Source: Eunapius fragilis
Taxonomy: Eukaryota; Porifera; Demospongiae; Spongillida; Spongillidae
Direction: 5' to 3'
Length of the DNA stretch: 64,000 bases
Assembly: GCA_963681505.1 (NCBI GenBank)
Contig: OY811993.1
Span: forward strand, 2,514,992-2,578,991
Below are positions 23,437 through 33,675 of the stretch, one piece after another (the stretch's first letter is position 1; the number at the start of each line of letters is the position of its first letter). The notes under the pieces were generated by a model. That model was not told where the DNA came from and did no database searches. It was given only the letters and a program-made list of their open reading frames with translations. Made by a program: the position numbers and the translations under genes.

Positions 23437-23697
23437 GCTGTCCGCTTCAGACCCAATACGAAAAGTGGGGGCCCTTTAATTGTTTGGCATAGGGCCTACT
23501 CTATTTAAATAGGCCTACGTTATCGTTATTACCGGTTACAATTTTGGCTGAGGAGGGTGAAGCACCCGGAGCACCCTCTCTGGGATATGTTAGCTTCGGC
23601 TATATATACTTGTAACCGTTAATTATTAACGATAACGTATTTGCTGTGTGCCAAAGGGCCCCCCCCAACTTTTTGTATCGGACCTGAAGCGGACAGC
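23437..23697. repeat. Foldback element (~260 bp)
   Basis: The left arm starts gctgtccgcttcagacccaa and includes gggccctttaattgtttggc and cgttatcgttattaccggtt. The right arm is its inverted copy (aaccgttaattattaacgat, tgccaaagggcccc, gacctgaagcggacagc). Arms are about 90-110 bp with indels; the centre near 23550-23600 is itself weakly palindromic (aagcacccggagcaccctc). It has no coding capacity. Confidence 0.7.
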
Positions 23698-23706
23698 ACT
23701 CCCCCC

Positions 23707-24168
23707 CAAGGGCGTAGACAGGTTTTAAGGGTGGGGGGGGCTAATTATGGTTGGGGGTTTAGACCCGCGATACGACAAGCGGGGGGTGGGGGGGGGGGGC
23801 TAATTATGGTTGGGGGTTTAGACCCACGATACGACAAGCGGGGGGTGGGAGGGGGGGGGGCTAATTATGGTTGGGGGGTTAGTCCCGCGATACGACAGTG
23901 GGGGTGGGGGGAGGTGTACACTTCAGGCACAATACGAAAGGCGGGGGGAGGGGGAGTTGCTTAGCAGAAGAGGGGGAGGTACCTTATATGAAAGGGCAAC
24001 TCTATGATCTATTGAATAGCGAGCGCTTTACAATTGATTATAACGACTTCAGAAATTTTAATACCTGAAGTGCAAAAATCTGGGGGGCTAAAGCCCCCCC
24101 CCCCCCCCCTTTCCATATTGAGTCTGACCTGAAGCACCCCCTTCGCTGAAATCCTGGATACGCCATTG
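23707..24168 (+). repeat. G-rich repeat cluster with MITE-like ends
   Basis: Three tandem ~60-bp units (ggggctaattatggttgggg, tttagacccgcgatacgac) with G runs lie at 23737-23905. The block starts with CAAGGGCGTAGACAGG and ends with CCTGGATACGCCATTG. Read inward these share 13 of 16 bases, like the ends of a non-autonomous DNA transposon. No matching target duplication is visible, so it may be a composite. Confidence 0.45.
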
Positions 24169-24764
24169 ATGGTGGGGTATGCTATGTCTCCGCAAACAAC
24201 TATACAACTATATATATGTGCGTGCACGTAACATTTGCTCCTCGAATACAAAGCCCTAAATCATAATGTCTCTACTCCCTCAATTGGTTATCAACTGTAT
24301 ACAGCGCACTACTCCACATCAGAAATAGGGATAGATGTAGATATCAAACATTTTATACTCATTTCACTTCCAAATGCACCAACTGATACACAAAAGTCCA
24401 CAAGTAATAATCAACGACGACTACTGATAGCATCATGTCATTATCATCCAGTTAGAATAGTGTCAGGAAAGGATTGCCATCTTCTTGAAATGGATTTCAT
24501 TTCATCCTATATAAAAGAGACCAGTGAATCAAACAGTTGATGGTGTACCAACGCAATGTACCATTCGTAGCTTGGTGAATGTTATGGTGGAAGAGTTAAG
24601 ACCAAAATCAACATCTAAGAAACAAATAAAAACCAATTAACCCTGTACAATCATATAGCAGATGATATGTCACACTGCTGCCTACTACCAATTCCATAGA
24701 TGCAGGAACTAAAGGTTAACCCCATCAAATCCTCTGTGTAGAATTTATATCAGAAATGCCCTGC
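24169..24764 (+). other. Unassigned; one open frame at 24235-24540
   Basis: The 101-codon frame (TQKSTSNNQRRLLIASCHYH, then VRIVSGKDCHLLEMDFISSY) has an ordinary composition, and its sense looks protein-like. I recognise no domain, and stops follow immediately. It might be another fragment of the decayed gene at 20881-23041, but nothing shows this. Confidence 0.2.
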
Positions 24765-25326
24765 GTGCGAGTGTGTGTGTGTGTGTGTTTGTGTGTGTGT
24801 TGTTGTGTGTGTAACAACACAGTGTCAGTGTGGGTTAAATTTGCAAGCATACTGGATTTGGCTACAACAACTAGGAACCTCCATACATGGGTATCAAAAA
24901 AGCTTGTATGATACCCAACAGGTCAAAATAAGTACCTGTGTGTTGTGTGTGTGTGTGTGCACATGTGTGTGTGTGCGTGTTAAATCACAAAGTCAGTGTG
25001 GGTTCTATTTGCAAGCTTACTGCATATGGCTAGGAAAAACTAACCAGGCACTGCTATCTAGATCAATCTACCCACAGTGTACACAGTCAACCTCCATGTA
25101 TGGGCATCAAATGAGCTTGTTAAATAACAGTACCTGTGTGTGTGTGTGTGTGTGTGTGTGCACATGTGTGTGTGTGCGTGTTAAATCATGGGTTCTATTT
25201 GCAAGCTTACTGGATATGGCTGGGGAAAAGCTAACCAGGCACTGCTATCTAGATCAATCTACCCAGTGTACACAGGTCAACCTCCATGTATGGGCATCAA
25301 ATGAGCTTGTTAAATAACAGTACCTG

Positions 25327-25359
<33 letters not shown>

Positions 25360-25543
25360 GTGCGTGTGCACATGCGTGCGTGCATGTGTGTGTGTGTTAA
25401 TCACAAAGTTTGTGTGGGTTCAATTTGCAAGCGTATTGGATATGGCTAGCTTATAGGGGCACTGCTATCTAGATCAATCTACCCACAGTGTACACAGTTC
25501 AACACAAGTTTGCATACCAGACAGGTCAAAATAAAATAAGTAC

Positions 25544-25584
<41 letters not shown>

Positions 25585-25702
25585 CTGGATTTGGCATATA
25601 ACAGCTAACCAGGCACTGCTTATCTCAATCAATCTACCCACAGTTTACAAGGTCAACCTCCATGTCTGGGCATCAAAAGAGCTTGGGAGGGAGTGGGGTT
25701 AC

Positions 25703-25762
<60 letters not shown>
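24765..25762 (+). repeat. TG-microsatellite macro-repeat (about 5 units of ~190 bp)
   Basis: Runs of (TG)n alternate with a unique-looking ~150-bp spacer. The spacer contains gtgtgggttctatttgcaag, ctaaccaggcactgctatct and cctccatgtatgggcatcaa. The spacer recurs at ~24830, 25000, 25185, 25415 and 25585 with decreasing completeness. The whole is a higher-order tandem array. Open frames rich in Cys-Val are artefacts of the TG tracts. Confidence 0.85.
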
Positions 25763-25763
<1 letters not shown>

Positions 25764-26494
25764 GAGGAGAGGAGGATGAACAGAGCATCACACATAAATA
25801 TATGCCATCCATCCTATACAGCAATAGGTTAAAGAGGCTGGCAGGCCTACGTTTAATTATTCATGCAGCATTCATCTAAAAAGAGAGGGCGTTTCAAATA
25901 GATTATAGTTAAGTAATAACCATATACTAATATGGAGTTAGAATTATATCTACATGATCTACATGTAGGCCTGCATGTAAATCACTCTTCACTTTCACCG
26001 AAAGTGACATATATGTATACATGGACTGTAAAATTAGCCCCCAAAAATTTTTGTATCAGGGCATGCCTATAAAATGATGAATAAAAACCTATTAGATATG
26101 GATATGAATTTAGACACAATGATTTCAGGCCTATTTTCCCCCCACCCCCAAACTATAAAGTTATCTATGTCCATTCAAGCACAACAATTTTTTTACACAC
26201 ACACACGCACACACACACATACACACACATAACACACACACATACATGCACGCACCTTATAGTGTTCTGGTTTTTAACGAACAATTAGTTTTTCACTACT
26301 GAATTCGTGGCATTCACCTGCCAGCAGCAAAGGGCTCCTGAATTGAAGGAGTTAAATTTATTTATCACCTTAAACTGATAAAAGGTACTCTCCCACTTTG
26401 TTGGGTGCTCCATTCAAATGTTATCTACACATACGGGACGGCTTTATACCCCATGAGTTCAATTTGAAATCAAAATTTTATACACAAGCACATA
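25763..26494. other. No recognised gene; CA microsatellite at 26197-26250
   Basis: AT-rich spacer with a CA-rich tract at 26197-26250. No reading frame is recognisable. Confidence 0.5.
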
Positions 26495-26502
26495 CATACA
26501 TG
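26495..26502. repeat. Left target-site duplication (catacatg)
   Basis: It is identical to 27673-27680. Note that it lies in a cataca-rich context, so the site itself is a simple repeat. Confidence 0.85.
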
Positions 26503-26737
26503 CAGTGTTGCCGCGGCCAGCCTTGGCCGTCCGGCAGCCGCCAAACCTTGCCAAATTTTGTGCTGACCGCCATCGGCCGGGGGCCATCAATGTGCCTGGC
26601 CGTCTGAGCCGTCAGAGTACGGTGATCATCAGAATTTTACGGCTGACCGTAAAAAATATTATCCGGTCACTGACGGTCAATTAGCTACTGCAACCATGAC
26701 GTAAAAGATAGCTGTACCGGATTCTTAAAAGCTGAAA

Positions 26738-27172
26738 TTGGATAAACCACCAGATAGCTGTGTGAAAAATGCTTACCATCCATCCGGTCCGCAAAAGTTT
26801 CTTAAAAGTTTCTTAACACAAAGTTGTGGAAACACTTCAAGTTGGCTCGGGTGGCCCAGTTCAACGAATGGACTCTCTGTGAACAAAAGAAAAAGAATTA
26901 CATGGATATCCAGAGTTGATTTTTCTACAGATGAGGAAGATGAACGCAAGTTGTATGTGTGCCTGGGGACCAGACAATGTATTTTTGGTCTGGTCCCCAG
27001 ACTAAGGATGCTTCGTATTTGTGAATATCGTTCCTCCACTTACTCCAGAGATCTGAAGGAATGCATGCCTAACGGCAGAATCCACCAGTTGGCGATAGCA
27101 AAGATAGCACAAAAGTATTTGGCTGTTCCAGCATCAAGTGCACCTTCTGAACTATTTGTTTTTCACAATTGA
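26738..27172 (+). pseudogene. hAT transposase C-terminal remnant
   Basis: The 144-codon frame ends with AIAKIAQKYLAVPASSAPSE, the start of the hAT C-terminal dimerisation domain (family form YLAVPASSAPSERVFS). The conserved R-V-F-S that should follow is replaced by LFVFHN and a stop. The catalytic RNase-H core and zinc finger are absent. A short perfect hairpin (26962-27000) interrupts the upstream part. Confidence 0.65.
26962..27000. repeat. Short perfect hairpin
   Basis: cctggggaccagac and gtctggtccccag are perfectly inverted over 13 bases, around a 12-bp loop (aatgtatttttg). It resembles a tiny MITE inside the hAT derivative; a related string lies near 20800. Confidence 0.6.
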
Positions 27173-27672
27173 AGCTAATCCTTGACAGAAAGAGGTGGAG
27201 AATTGATGCAGACAGAAAGGATTTTGCTTTTACGCTGAAACATAAACGTTAACTTCAGTGCCTAGTTTCCATCCTCGCCTCCTTAATTTCCATATATATT
27301 CATTCTTTGTATTCTATTGCATCTCAAGGAATTTGATATCGATATCTATACACATACCGATGTGCAAATTGCAACCAACATGCAGTGCATGCATGCGGAG
27401 TTATGTACGGTGCCAATACAGTAATACACGCATGCAAGTTTGACTTTGACCGACTAAGACCGTCTGCCGTGACCGCTAAGTATGAACTGGCGGTTTTTGA
27501 CGGTCCAAAACTGACCGTGACCGTGCCGGATAAGTTTCAAACGGCCTGCCCGTGATCGTGACCGTATGGACTGGTGACGGCTATCTCTAGCCGTCGACCG
27601 TGACCGCCAGAGTCTATTCCGGTCAACTGGCCGTCCGTGACTTCCTTCAATCGGTCAACCGCGGCAACACTG

Positions 27673-27680
27673 CATACATG
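27673..27680. repeat. Right target-site duplication (catacatg)
   Basis: It is identical to 26495-26502 and directly follows the CAACACTG terminus. Confidence 0.85.
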
Positions 27681-28289
27681 TACTCAGACATACTGACGTA
27701 AATAGATCATCGATACATACACATACATAAATACATAGATTCATACACGCACACATACACACACACACACACGTGTTACAATCACACGAACGCGCGCGCT
27801 CACGGGCGTTGTGCGAATGGCTATGAATCCTTCCTCTTTTTCCCTCTACATGCATAGTTTGAGTCGTGTGCGTGTATGTGTGTGTGAGCGCGCGCACACA
27901 CACACACACATGCACACGCACTCACACACATAGGCCTACATGTAGACACGCAATCACACATACAAACACACGCACGAACTCCAGATCTCGCGCGCACACA
28001 AGAAGTGGATGAATACACGTATACTCTCACATGGTACAATCAACGACTAATGTTGTTGCATTGCCACTTCAGACGATACTGTTGGTAGTGAGTGGAATTT
28101 GTTATGTTTCATGTCACTAATGGCTCTGCACAGAAGTCCTGTAAGAGATCCAATGTGCATTACAAATTTAACAAGCATGCATACACTAAATGATGATATA
28201 CCTGCATTATTATTGCTAGGATCCCACTCAATGGCACCTTCACATGAAGATAAACACCATGTTACAAACTCATCTCCATGTTTGTGTCA
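27681..28289. other. CA/TG-rich low-complexity DNA
   Basis: Tracts of CA at 27740-27770 and 27893-27975 are mixed with cgcgcg. An open frame at 28099-28323 has no recognised motif and overlaps the 3' end of the P-like gene on the other strand. Confidence 0.5.
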
Positions 28290-30902
28290 TTACAAACCTG
28301 ATAGAGTATCATCTAACTCTTGAATAGCTGACAAAGTTTTTGTGCCTCTTATGCGACGACGCTTAGGGAGTGATACATGAACATCTTCAGATTGCTCAGA
28401 GTTACTCCCTTGACAGTTTCCATATTTAGGGTTTTGACAAAATGATCCAATGACACGAATTGCCTGCGTGTTTTTAACAAATTCTGCCACATTAGGATTG
28501 TCATTAACCCTTCCCTTTTGCCGTTGACAGCCAAAAAATTTCTCCAACGAATCTTGGCACAGACGCTGGCTCAAGAATGACTCTACATCAGGTAGCGTAA
28601 AAATGTACTGAACTATTTCAATGAATGATTTAGCTGAAAAGAATGCATGTCACATGTAGCAGATTTCATTTTAACATCGCTTCACTTACATGTCATGTGT
28701 ATTCCATACAACGTTTCATGACTCAAAAGCATTCGGCTTTTTTCTTTATTAGAGAACCCCTCTCTTTCTTTCACAGATGTTTCCCATTTTGAGAGGAATG
28801 CGTTCTCTAGCCACTTTACATGAAAAATGTATATTATAACATTTAATGACATGCATGTGCTTAAAATGGTATTACACATCTTTATGCGGAAATCATCAGG
28901 AGATCGGAATGGTGCCTGAAAGGGCTTCAAAGCTTTGCTTCCACCAGAGTAATTGTGAACATTTAATGTGTCAAACAATTTGTCCATGAGGCTAACAAAG
29001 GTAGCTGTCTCATAAGCCTTTTCGCCGCACACCTTCAGCAGTGCCTTTGAAACAGATTCACTAAGCACCTACATGGAAAGAAGTGGATCATTAGAGGCTT
29101 ATAACACTACTATGTTTATCAACCTGCGCAGCTAAATCAACAAGCATTTTTGAGAATGCTGACAGCTGAATATGCTCTAACTTCAGTTTCGGTACGATGC
29201 GAATTCCAATTCCAGGTTGAACATCAGCATCATACAGCTCCTTAAGATGGTCCCATGATATGTACTTGTCGTCACACTGCATCAACAGCATACATAAAGT
29301 AAAATATGACAATGCATGCATTGTATGAGTTGCTAACCCAAACAGTTCTGTTCCTCCAGCAATTTCGGATAGTTTTGATTAAATGAGGAGGGCCAGAGAT
29401 AAAGTACAGAGGCCTCTTGTCCTCAGCATATGGGTTTGGTACTTTGTACAACATTTCAGTTGAATGCTGATGCAGCTTAACAAAACTTCTGTTCACGGAA
29501 GCACCATCCATCGTAACACCTATCACCTATAATTATAAGTATTTTAACATACAACACAATGTTAGGTAACCCTTTCTACCTTCAAACCACAGTTTTCTAT
29601 ACGGCCCACTGCTTCCCAAAATAGGTCATACAGCTGGTATCCAGTTAGTTTTGAACACGGAAACTGTGCATAACAGAACTGCAGCTTAGTAAACATTCCA
29701 CGAACCATGAATACAAGCATAGTCTTGGCAATAGAAGAAGAATCCATGATTGTGGAAGATATTTCAGTGTTTTGTTCGAACTGCAAAAGGTGGTTGTTAA
29801 CATTACCTAGATTTGAAAAACCAATCATTTTCCCAGAGTGTTTCTCATAAACGATGTCCTCTCAAATGTACATCTCATCCATGAGTAAGACAACAAGCTT
29901 CTCTCTCTCAGGGCAGGTCTCCACATGGACAGCTTCCATCAACATTCTATCTACTTCCACAGAAAATCTGACCAACTCTTTGAAAAAGTGGATGTAATCT
30001 CTCAATGTACGTTGCAACGGTAGCACAATACACCCGGAGTTCCTTAGAGCCTCATATGCACCACTAGATCTGCAGGTGCATAAGATGCATGGATGTAGAA
30101 AATATAATAATCATAATAGTTATACTTACCTATGTCTCAAATACAGACACCAACGAATCATTAGAGGGTGCCAGCGTACGCCACGTTTCTTCTTCTTAGC
30201 TGCTTCAACTTGCTTCATACAAAAGATTCGATTAGGTGAGCTTCCAGGTAGGGCAGCAATGTTGCTAAGGTATGGGGGTGTTTCTATGGTGTCTTTAATG
30301 TAACCATTAACTTCATCATCCAGACAAACCAGCTCAGGTTCTACTGCTTTCTCAATCTTCATCTTCAGACGACTCGCATACTTGGTAAGAATATGATTAC
30401 GATGCTTCAGTTCGTCTAACGTATGCAGTAATTCAGGAACAGACTGATACCTAAAACATTTGTGCATGCATCGTGTACTTTGAAGATACATGAAGAAATA
30501 CCTGTAGTTTTTTTGTTCTGAAGACTGTCATGGTCTGGATCTTTGAACCAACAATTTGAAACGATAGGCAGAACATGCAGAACACCGAATCGTTCTGCTA
30601 TCGTTTGAAAGGACAATGTGGCAAATGTTATGGCGGATTGTGCACCTGCCATGTGGATCTGATGTATCCAAAAATGCAACTGTGTTGCCTATAGTGATGC
30701 ATGTTTCATTAATAAATGCAGAAACAAAGAGCCAGTGCAATAATCCCTTACCACCCGAGTAATGAAGGGAGGAAGGACGTTTCTTCCATTGTTTTATCAA
30801 GCCAGCATCAGGATTCCCAACACAAACCTTCACTTCACTGAAAAATCTTAGCAAAGAATAAACATCCTCTGCAGCCTTGATTGAATGTGGCAAGTGAAAC
30901 AA
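28290..30902 (-). pseudogene. P-element/THAP9-like transposase with two nonsense codons
   Basis: The order of blocks on the minus strand is that of P-type transposases. First a Cys-rich N-terminal block (TIRHNICHIVLSNDSRTIRC, CSACSAYRFKLL). Then a coiled coil (ELLHTLDELKHRNHILTKY). Then KRGVRWHPLMIRWCLYLRHR at the start of the RNase-H-like core. Then LLMDEMYI with the likely first catalytic Asp, and MIGFSNLGNVNNHLLQFEQN. Then GVTMDGASVNRSFVKLHQHS and PPHLIKTIRNCW, followed by the GTP-binding-like insertion region (VLSESVSKALLKVCGEKAYE). The end is FFGCQRQKGRVNDNPNVAEF. Introns with plausible GT-AG borders lie near 30070-30130, 29525-29580, 29282-29345 and 29070-29125. TGA codons interrupt it at 30528-30530 and 29862-29864. 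No THAP finger was found upstream. Confidence 0.75.
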
Positions 30903-31694
30903 TGGGATACTGGTAGTGGTGAGTTAGAATCTTATGCAACACTGTGGCAGTCCATTGCAATGTTGCATCAATTGTAAGAGACACCTCTAAAATAGGTTAT
31001 TGATCACTAGAAACTTCTACACAGAATCAGTGGTAGATGAGAAGTAATAACCCAAGGGAGTGAAACTGTAAGCGTAGACACACAGGATGTAAGTTGCTGA
31101 AGAGATCTGACATGACTGTTAACAAATGCAGATAAGGGCAATGACACAGTTAGATGTGGGTCATCAGCAGGTTGTTCCTCCAAGCACTAAGACTCAGTTT
31201 AGGACAAACCTGAATGTGCAAGTAATTACGAGGAACGGACACAACGAGATTCGACGCATTCCGTTTCTTTCTTTCCGTGTTCTTCATTGCACGTCCAAGT
31301 TTAAATTTCCTTCCAACCCATATATTGAAAAATTCATAACTCATTTTAAAAGCACGATGTGAAGACAAAAACCACATAGCGACACTTTACAACTTTAGTA
31401 CTACTCATGAAAAATACAAATAAAGCCTATGGTACGAGCACTACAATGAAACTCCCCCACAAAAGAATGGTATCTAATCTCATGAAACTACCACTAGATC
31501 GCTAGTTGAAACCCAATTAATTGGCGCAATGCACCTGTCACATCTTAAAATTATTTTTCGCTATGAGTACTTGGCCAAAGAATCTTTAATACCCAGCTGT
31601 TTCCCCACAAAGAAAAATCATGGTAAGTTTTGGATTTAAAACACGAAGAAAAAAAACCTTATACATTTTTGGGAAAAAAACAAACACACAATCA
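30903..31694. other. No recognised gene
   Basis: This should hold the N-terminus of the P-like gene, but no THAP C2CH motif was found. A minus-strand stretch near 30975-30905 (TIDATLQWTATVLHKILTHH) may be an upstream exon. Overlapping open frames on both strands at 31126-31377 lack motifs. Confidence 0.4.
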
Positions 31695-33184
31695 CTATTC
31701 ATCTAAGAATCGATTGATAGTCCCAACATAAATTAGGCTGTTACCTTCGCAATGCTGTAGAGATATCTCTGTGATCGAGTCGAAGAAATCCACCCCTTGC
31801 AACACCTCTTGAGGTGTGAATATCACCACCTTGGATAGTCCCCGCGCTCTGAATGTATCACGTGATTGTTTCCAATCCCCTACTCTATTATCTGTGGACC
31901 TTTGGGACATATACGATTGGAGATGCCCACTCTATTGGTGTGATTGCTGAGTCAACTGGTTCCAATACATTCTGCTCAACTAACCGACATATCTCCTCTT
32001 CTACAGCTTTCCGCATTGGAAAAGGCAATGGACGTGCAGAAAATAACTTGGGGATAGCGCCCTCATTCATGTGAACTACTGCTTTATGACCAGTACTTGT
32101 GCTGGGCTTCTCACTAAAAAGCTCTGAGTACTGCTGAAGCAGTGACCCCAAGGGTGTGGATGCAGTGTTTCCATTTGTAACTGGCGGCAATGCTGATCCT
32201 GCTTGTGTTCTCAACTTACAAATGGTAACTCCCTTGGGCATACGAATATCAAATTCCAGGCACCAGTCTAATCCAAACAAAGGTTGATCATGCTACTTTA
32301 CCACCATCACTGGTAGTTCCTTTTGCTTCCCAAAGGCCTGCACATCAATAGTGGCTTCACCTAGTGTTTCGACCACCACATTTGTGTATGCCACCAAAGT
32401 GTCTGCTGATGACAGGTTAAGGGATCCAATTTTCTTCCAAACCTGTTCGCTGATTACTGACCGTGCTGCTCCTGCGTCATAAAGCATTTTCACCTTCACT
32501 CCATTTAACAACACATCCAGACGTGCTGCCTGACCTCTCAAAGTCCTGATCTGTACTGTGTTCACTTCTCTCTCCCCACTGTTGTCCCCATCTCCATCTT
32601 GCATTGAATCTGTGTACTCCTCTTCATCTGAATCAATTACTACTGCATTCACTCGTCTTTGTCTTGGTGGGCCCCCCTTGAACATGGTGAGTAACTGTTG
32701 CTCTTTTTGACTTCATGCATACACTAGCAAAATGATTTGAGGCCCCACATGAATTGCAGATTACTCGATCCTTGAGCGGGGCACTTCTCTCCAGTACGGT
32801 GCATCCGCACCTCAGGCAGTCTCGCCCTCCTTCCAGTTCCTTAGGTGAAAAACCTGACGTATTCCGCATGTTACCACGTGCGTGTGTTGTATTTTCATGT
32901 ATCACGTTCACTCTTAGAATGCCAGGCTCTGTTCCTGTATTGTTTTTCTCCAAGGCTTGAATCCTCTGCTGCTGATCGTGTGCCTGTTCCAACTTGTTGA
33001 AGGGTAGCTTCATTCGTGGTATGTATTCGAAATAATTCTCTTTGCCAATAATCGTTGTTAATGCCAATAGCCAATTGATCTCGTAGGCGTCGTTTAGAGA
33101 TACGCCAAAACCACAATTTCCAGCGATAGCGCGCAATGCGATAAGAAATTGTGATAGCGTTTCTCCCTCTTTCCTATACCTAGA
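31695..33184 (-). pseudogene. Gypsy-like retrotransposon fragment (gag, protease, start of RT)
   Basis: On the minus strand, a gag remnant (~33180-32950) leads to a zinc knuckle of the form C-x2-C-x4-H-x4-C (CNSCGASNHFASVC, ~32770). Next is an aspartic protease motif with Asp-Ala-Gly-Ala in place of the usual Asp-Thr/Ser-Gly-Ala (~32485). Then comes the region just before the reverse transcriptase fingers (LFSARPLPFPMRKAVEEEI and ASPIVYVPK, ~32045-31890 by combining frames). The RT palm, RNase H and integrase are missing; an unrelated open frame takes over to 31695. No LTRs are seen. The 5' side is cut by MITE-like debris and the CACTA element at 33345. Confidence 0.6.
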
Positions 33185-33341
33185 CAGGGCCGTAGCCACG
33201 ATAAATAAACCGGTCCGGCCACTAGTGGGAGCGAGGGTGGGAGCAGTGGCGTAGCCAGGGTAATATTGATGGTAGGGCACGCAATGGGGATGGGGGGGGG
33301 GGGTGGGGGGGGTGGAGGCGCAGAGGCTCCACCAGGCCATT
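33185..33341. other. Debris of MITE ends and G-rich tract
   Basis: It contains GGGCCGTAGCCACG (~33188) and CAGTGGCGTAGCCAGG (33245-33260), both typical end sequences of non-autonomous hAT-like elements. A poly-G tract follows at 33292-33313. No gene. Confidence 0.4.
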
Positions 33342-33344
33342 TCA

Positions 33345-33570
33345 CACTGGATGAAATAGTGCATTTACACCGTATGTAAATGCTATGTAAATATGATGTA
33401 TATGTGACATTTACTTACGTTTACTTCGATTTACAATTTTGCAAATGTCATATTTACGAAGCATTTACAGGGGTATATAAATATGGTATATGTGCAATTT
33501 ACTCAAATTTACACTTCAGCAAATGCTGGAGTAAATTTGATATTTACGTTACATTTAAACACCGTGGGAT
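33345..33570 (+). repeat. CACTA-1 left TIR and subterminal GTAAAT repeats
   Basis: The TIR covers about 33345-33368. Beyond it ATTTAC or GTAAAT occurs about a dozen times in both orientations up to ~33570. Subterminal repeats bind the accessory protein TNPA in the maize En/Spm element; a similar role here is inference. Confidence 0.8.
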
Positions 33571-33675
33571 ACCTATTGGTCATTATGATACTCCTTATTA
33601 AAATTAATTAGCCATTGTGCTATAAACTTTTAATATCTTATCTCATATACATTAATACACACACATGATAGAAAG

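Larger units (their letters stand above)
26503..27672 (+). mobile_element. hAT element, 1170 bp, with perfect 8-bp TSD
   Basis: The element starts CAGTGTTGCCGCGG and ends CCGCGGCAACACTG. These 14-bp termini are perfectly inverted. It is flanked by catacatg on both sides (26495-26502 and 27673-27680), the 8-bp duplication diagnostic of hAT. Both subterminal regions (26580-26690 and 27440-27660) are packed with gaccgt/gacggt motifs in both orientations, likely transposase binding sites. It encodes only a remnant of a hAT dimerisation domain, so it is a deletion derivative needing a transposase supplied in trans. Confidence 0.9.

Noticed and set aside
23707..24168. hAT element with defined TSD
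   Set aside because: The ends are similar, but the flanking sequences do not match, so I keep it only as a repeat cluster.
25550..25762. Open frame made almost only of Cys and Val
   Set aside because: It is a translation of (TG)n and has no coding meaning.
31695..33364. Intact retrovirus or complete LTR element
   Set aside because: There is no envelope, integrase, RT palm or LTR; only a gag/protease/early RT fragment remains.
32633..33364. Gag frame extended to 33364 with a proline-rich start
   Set aside because: The extension runs through the G-rich tract and across the CACTA-1 terminus, so it is a chimera by insertion.
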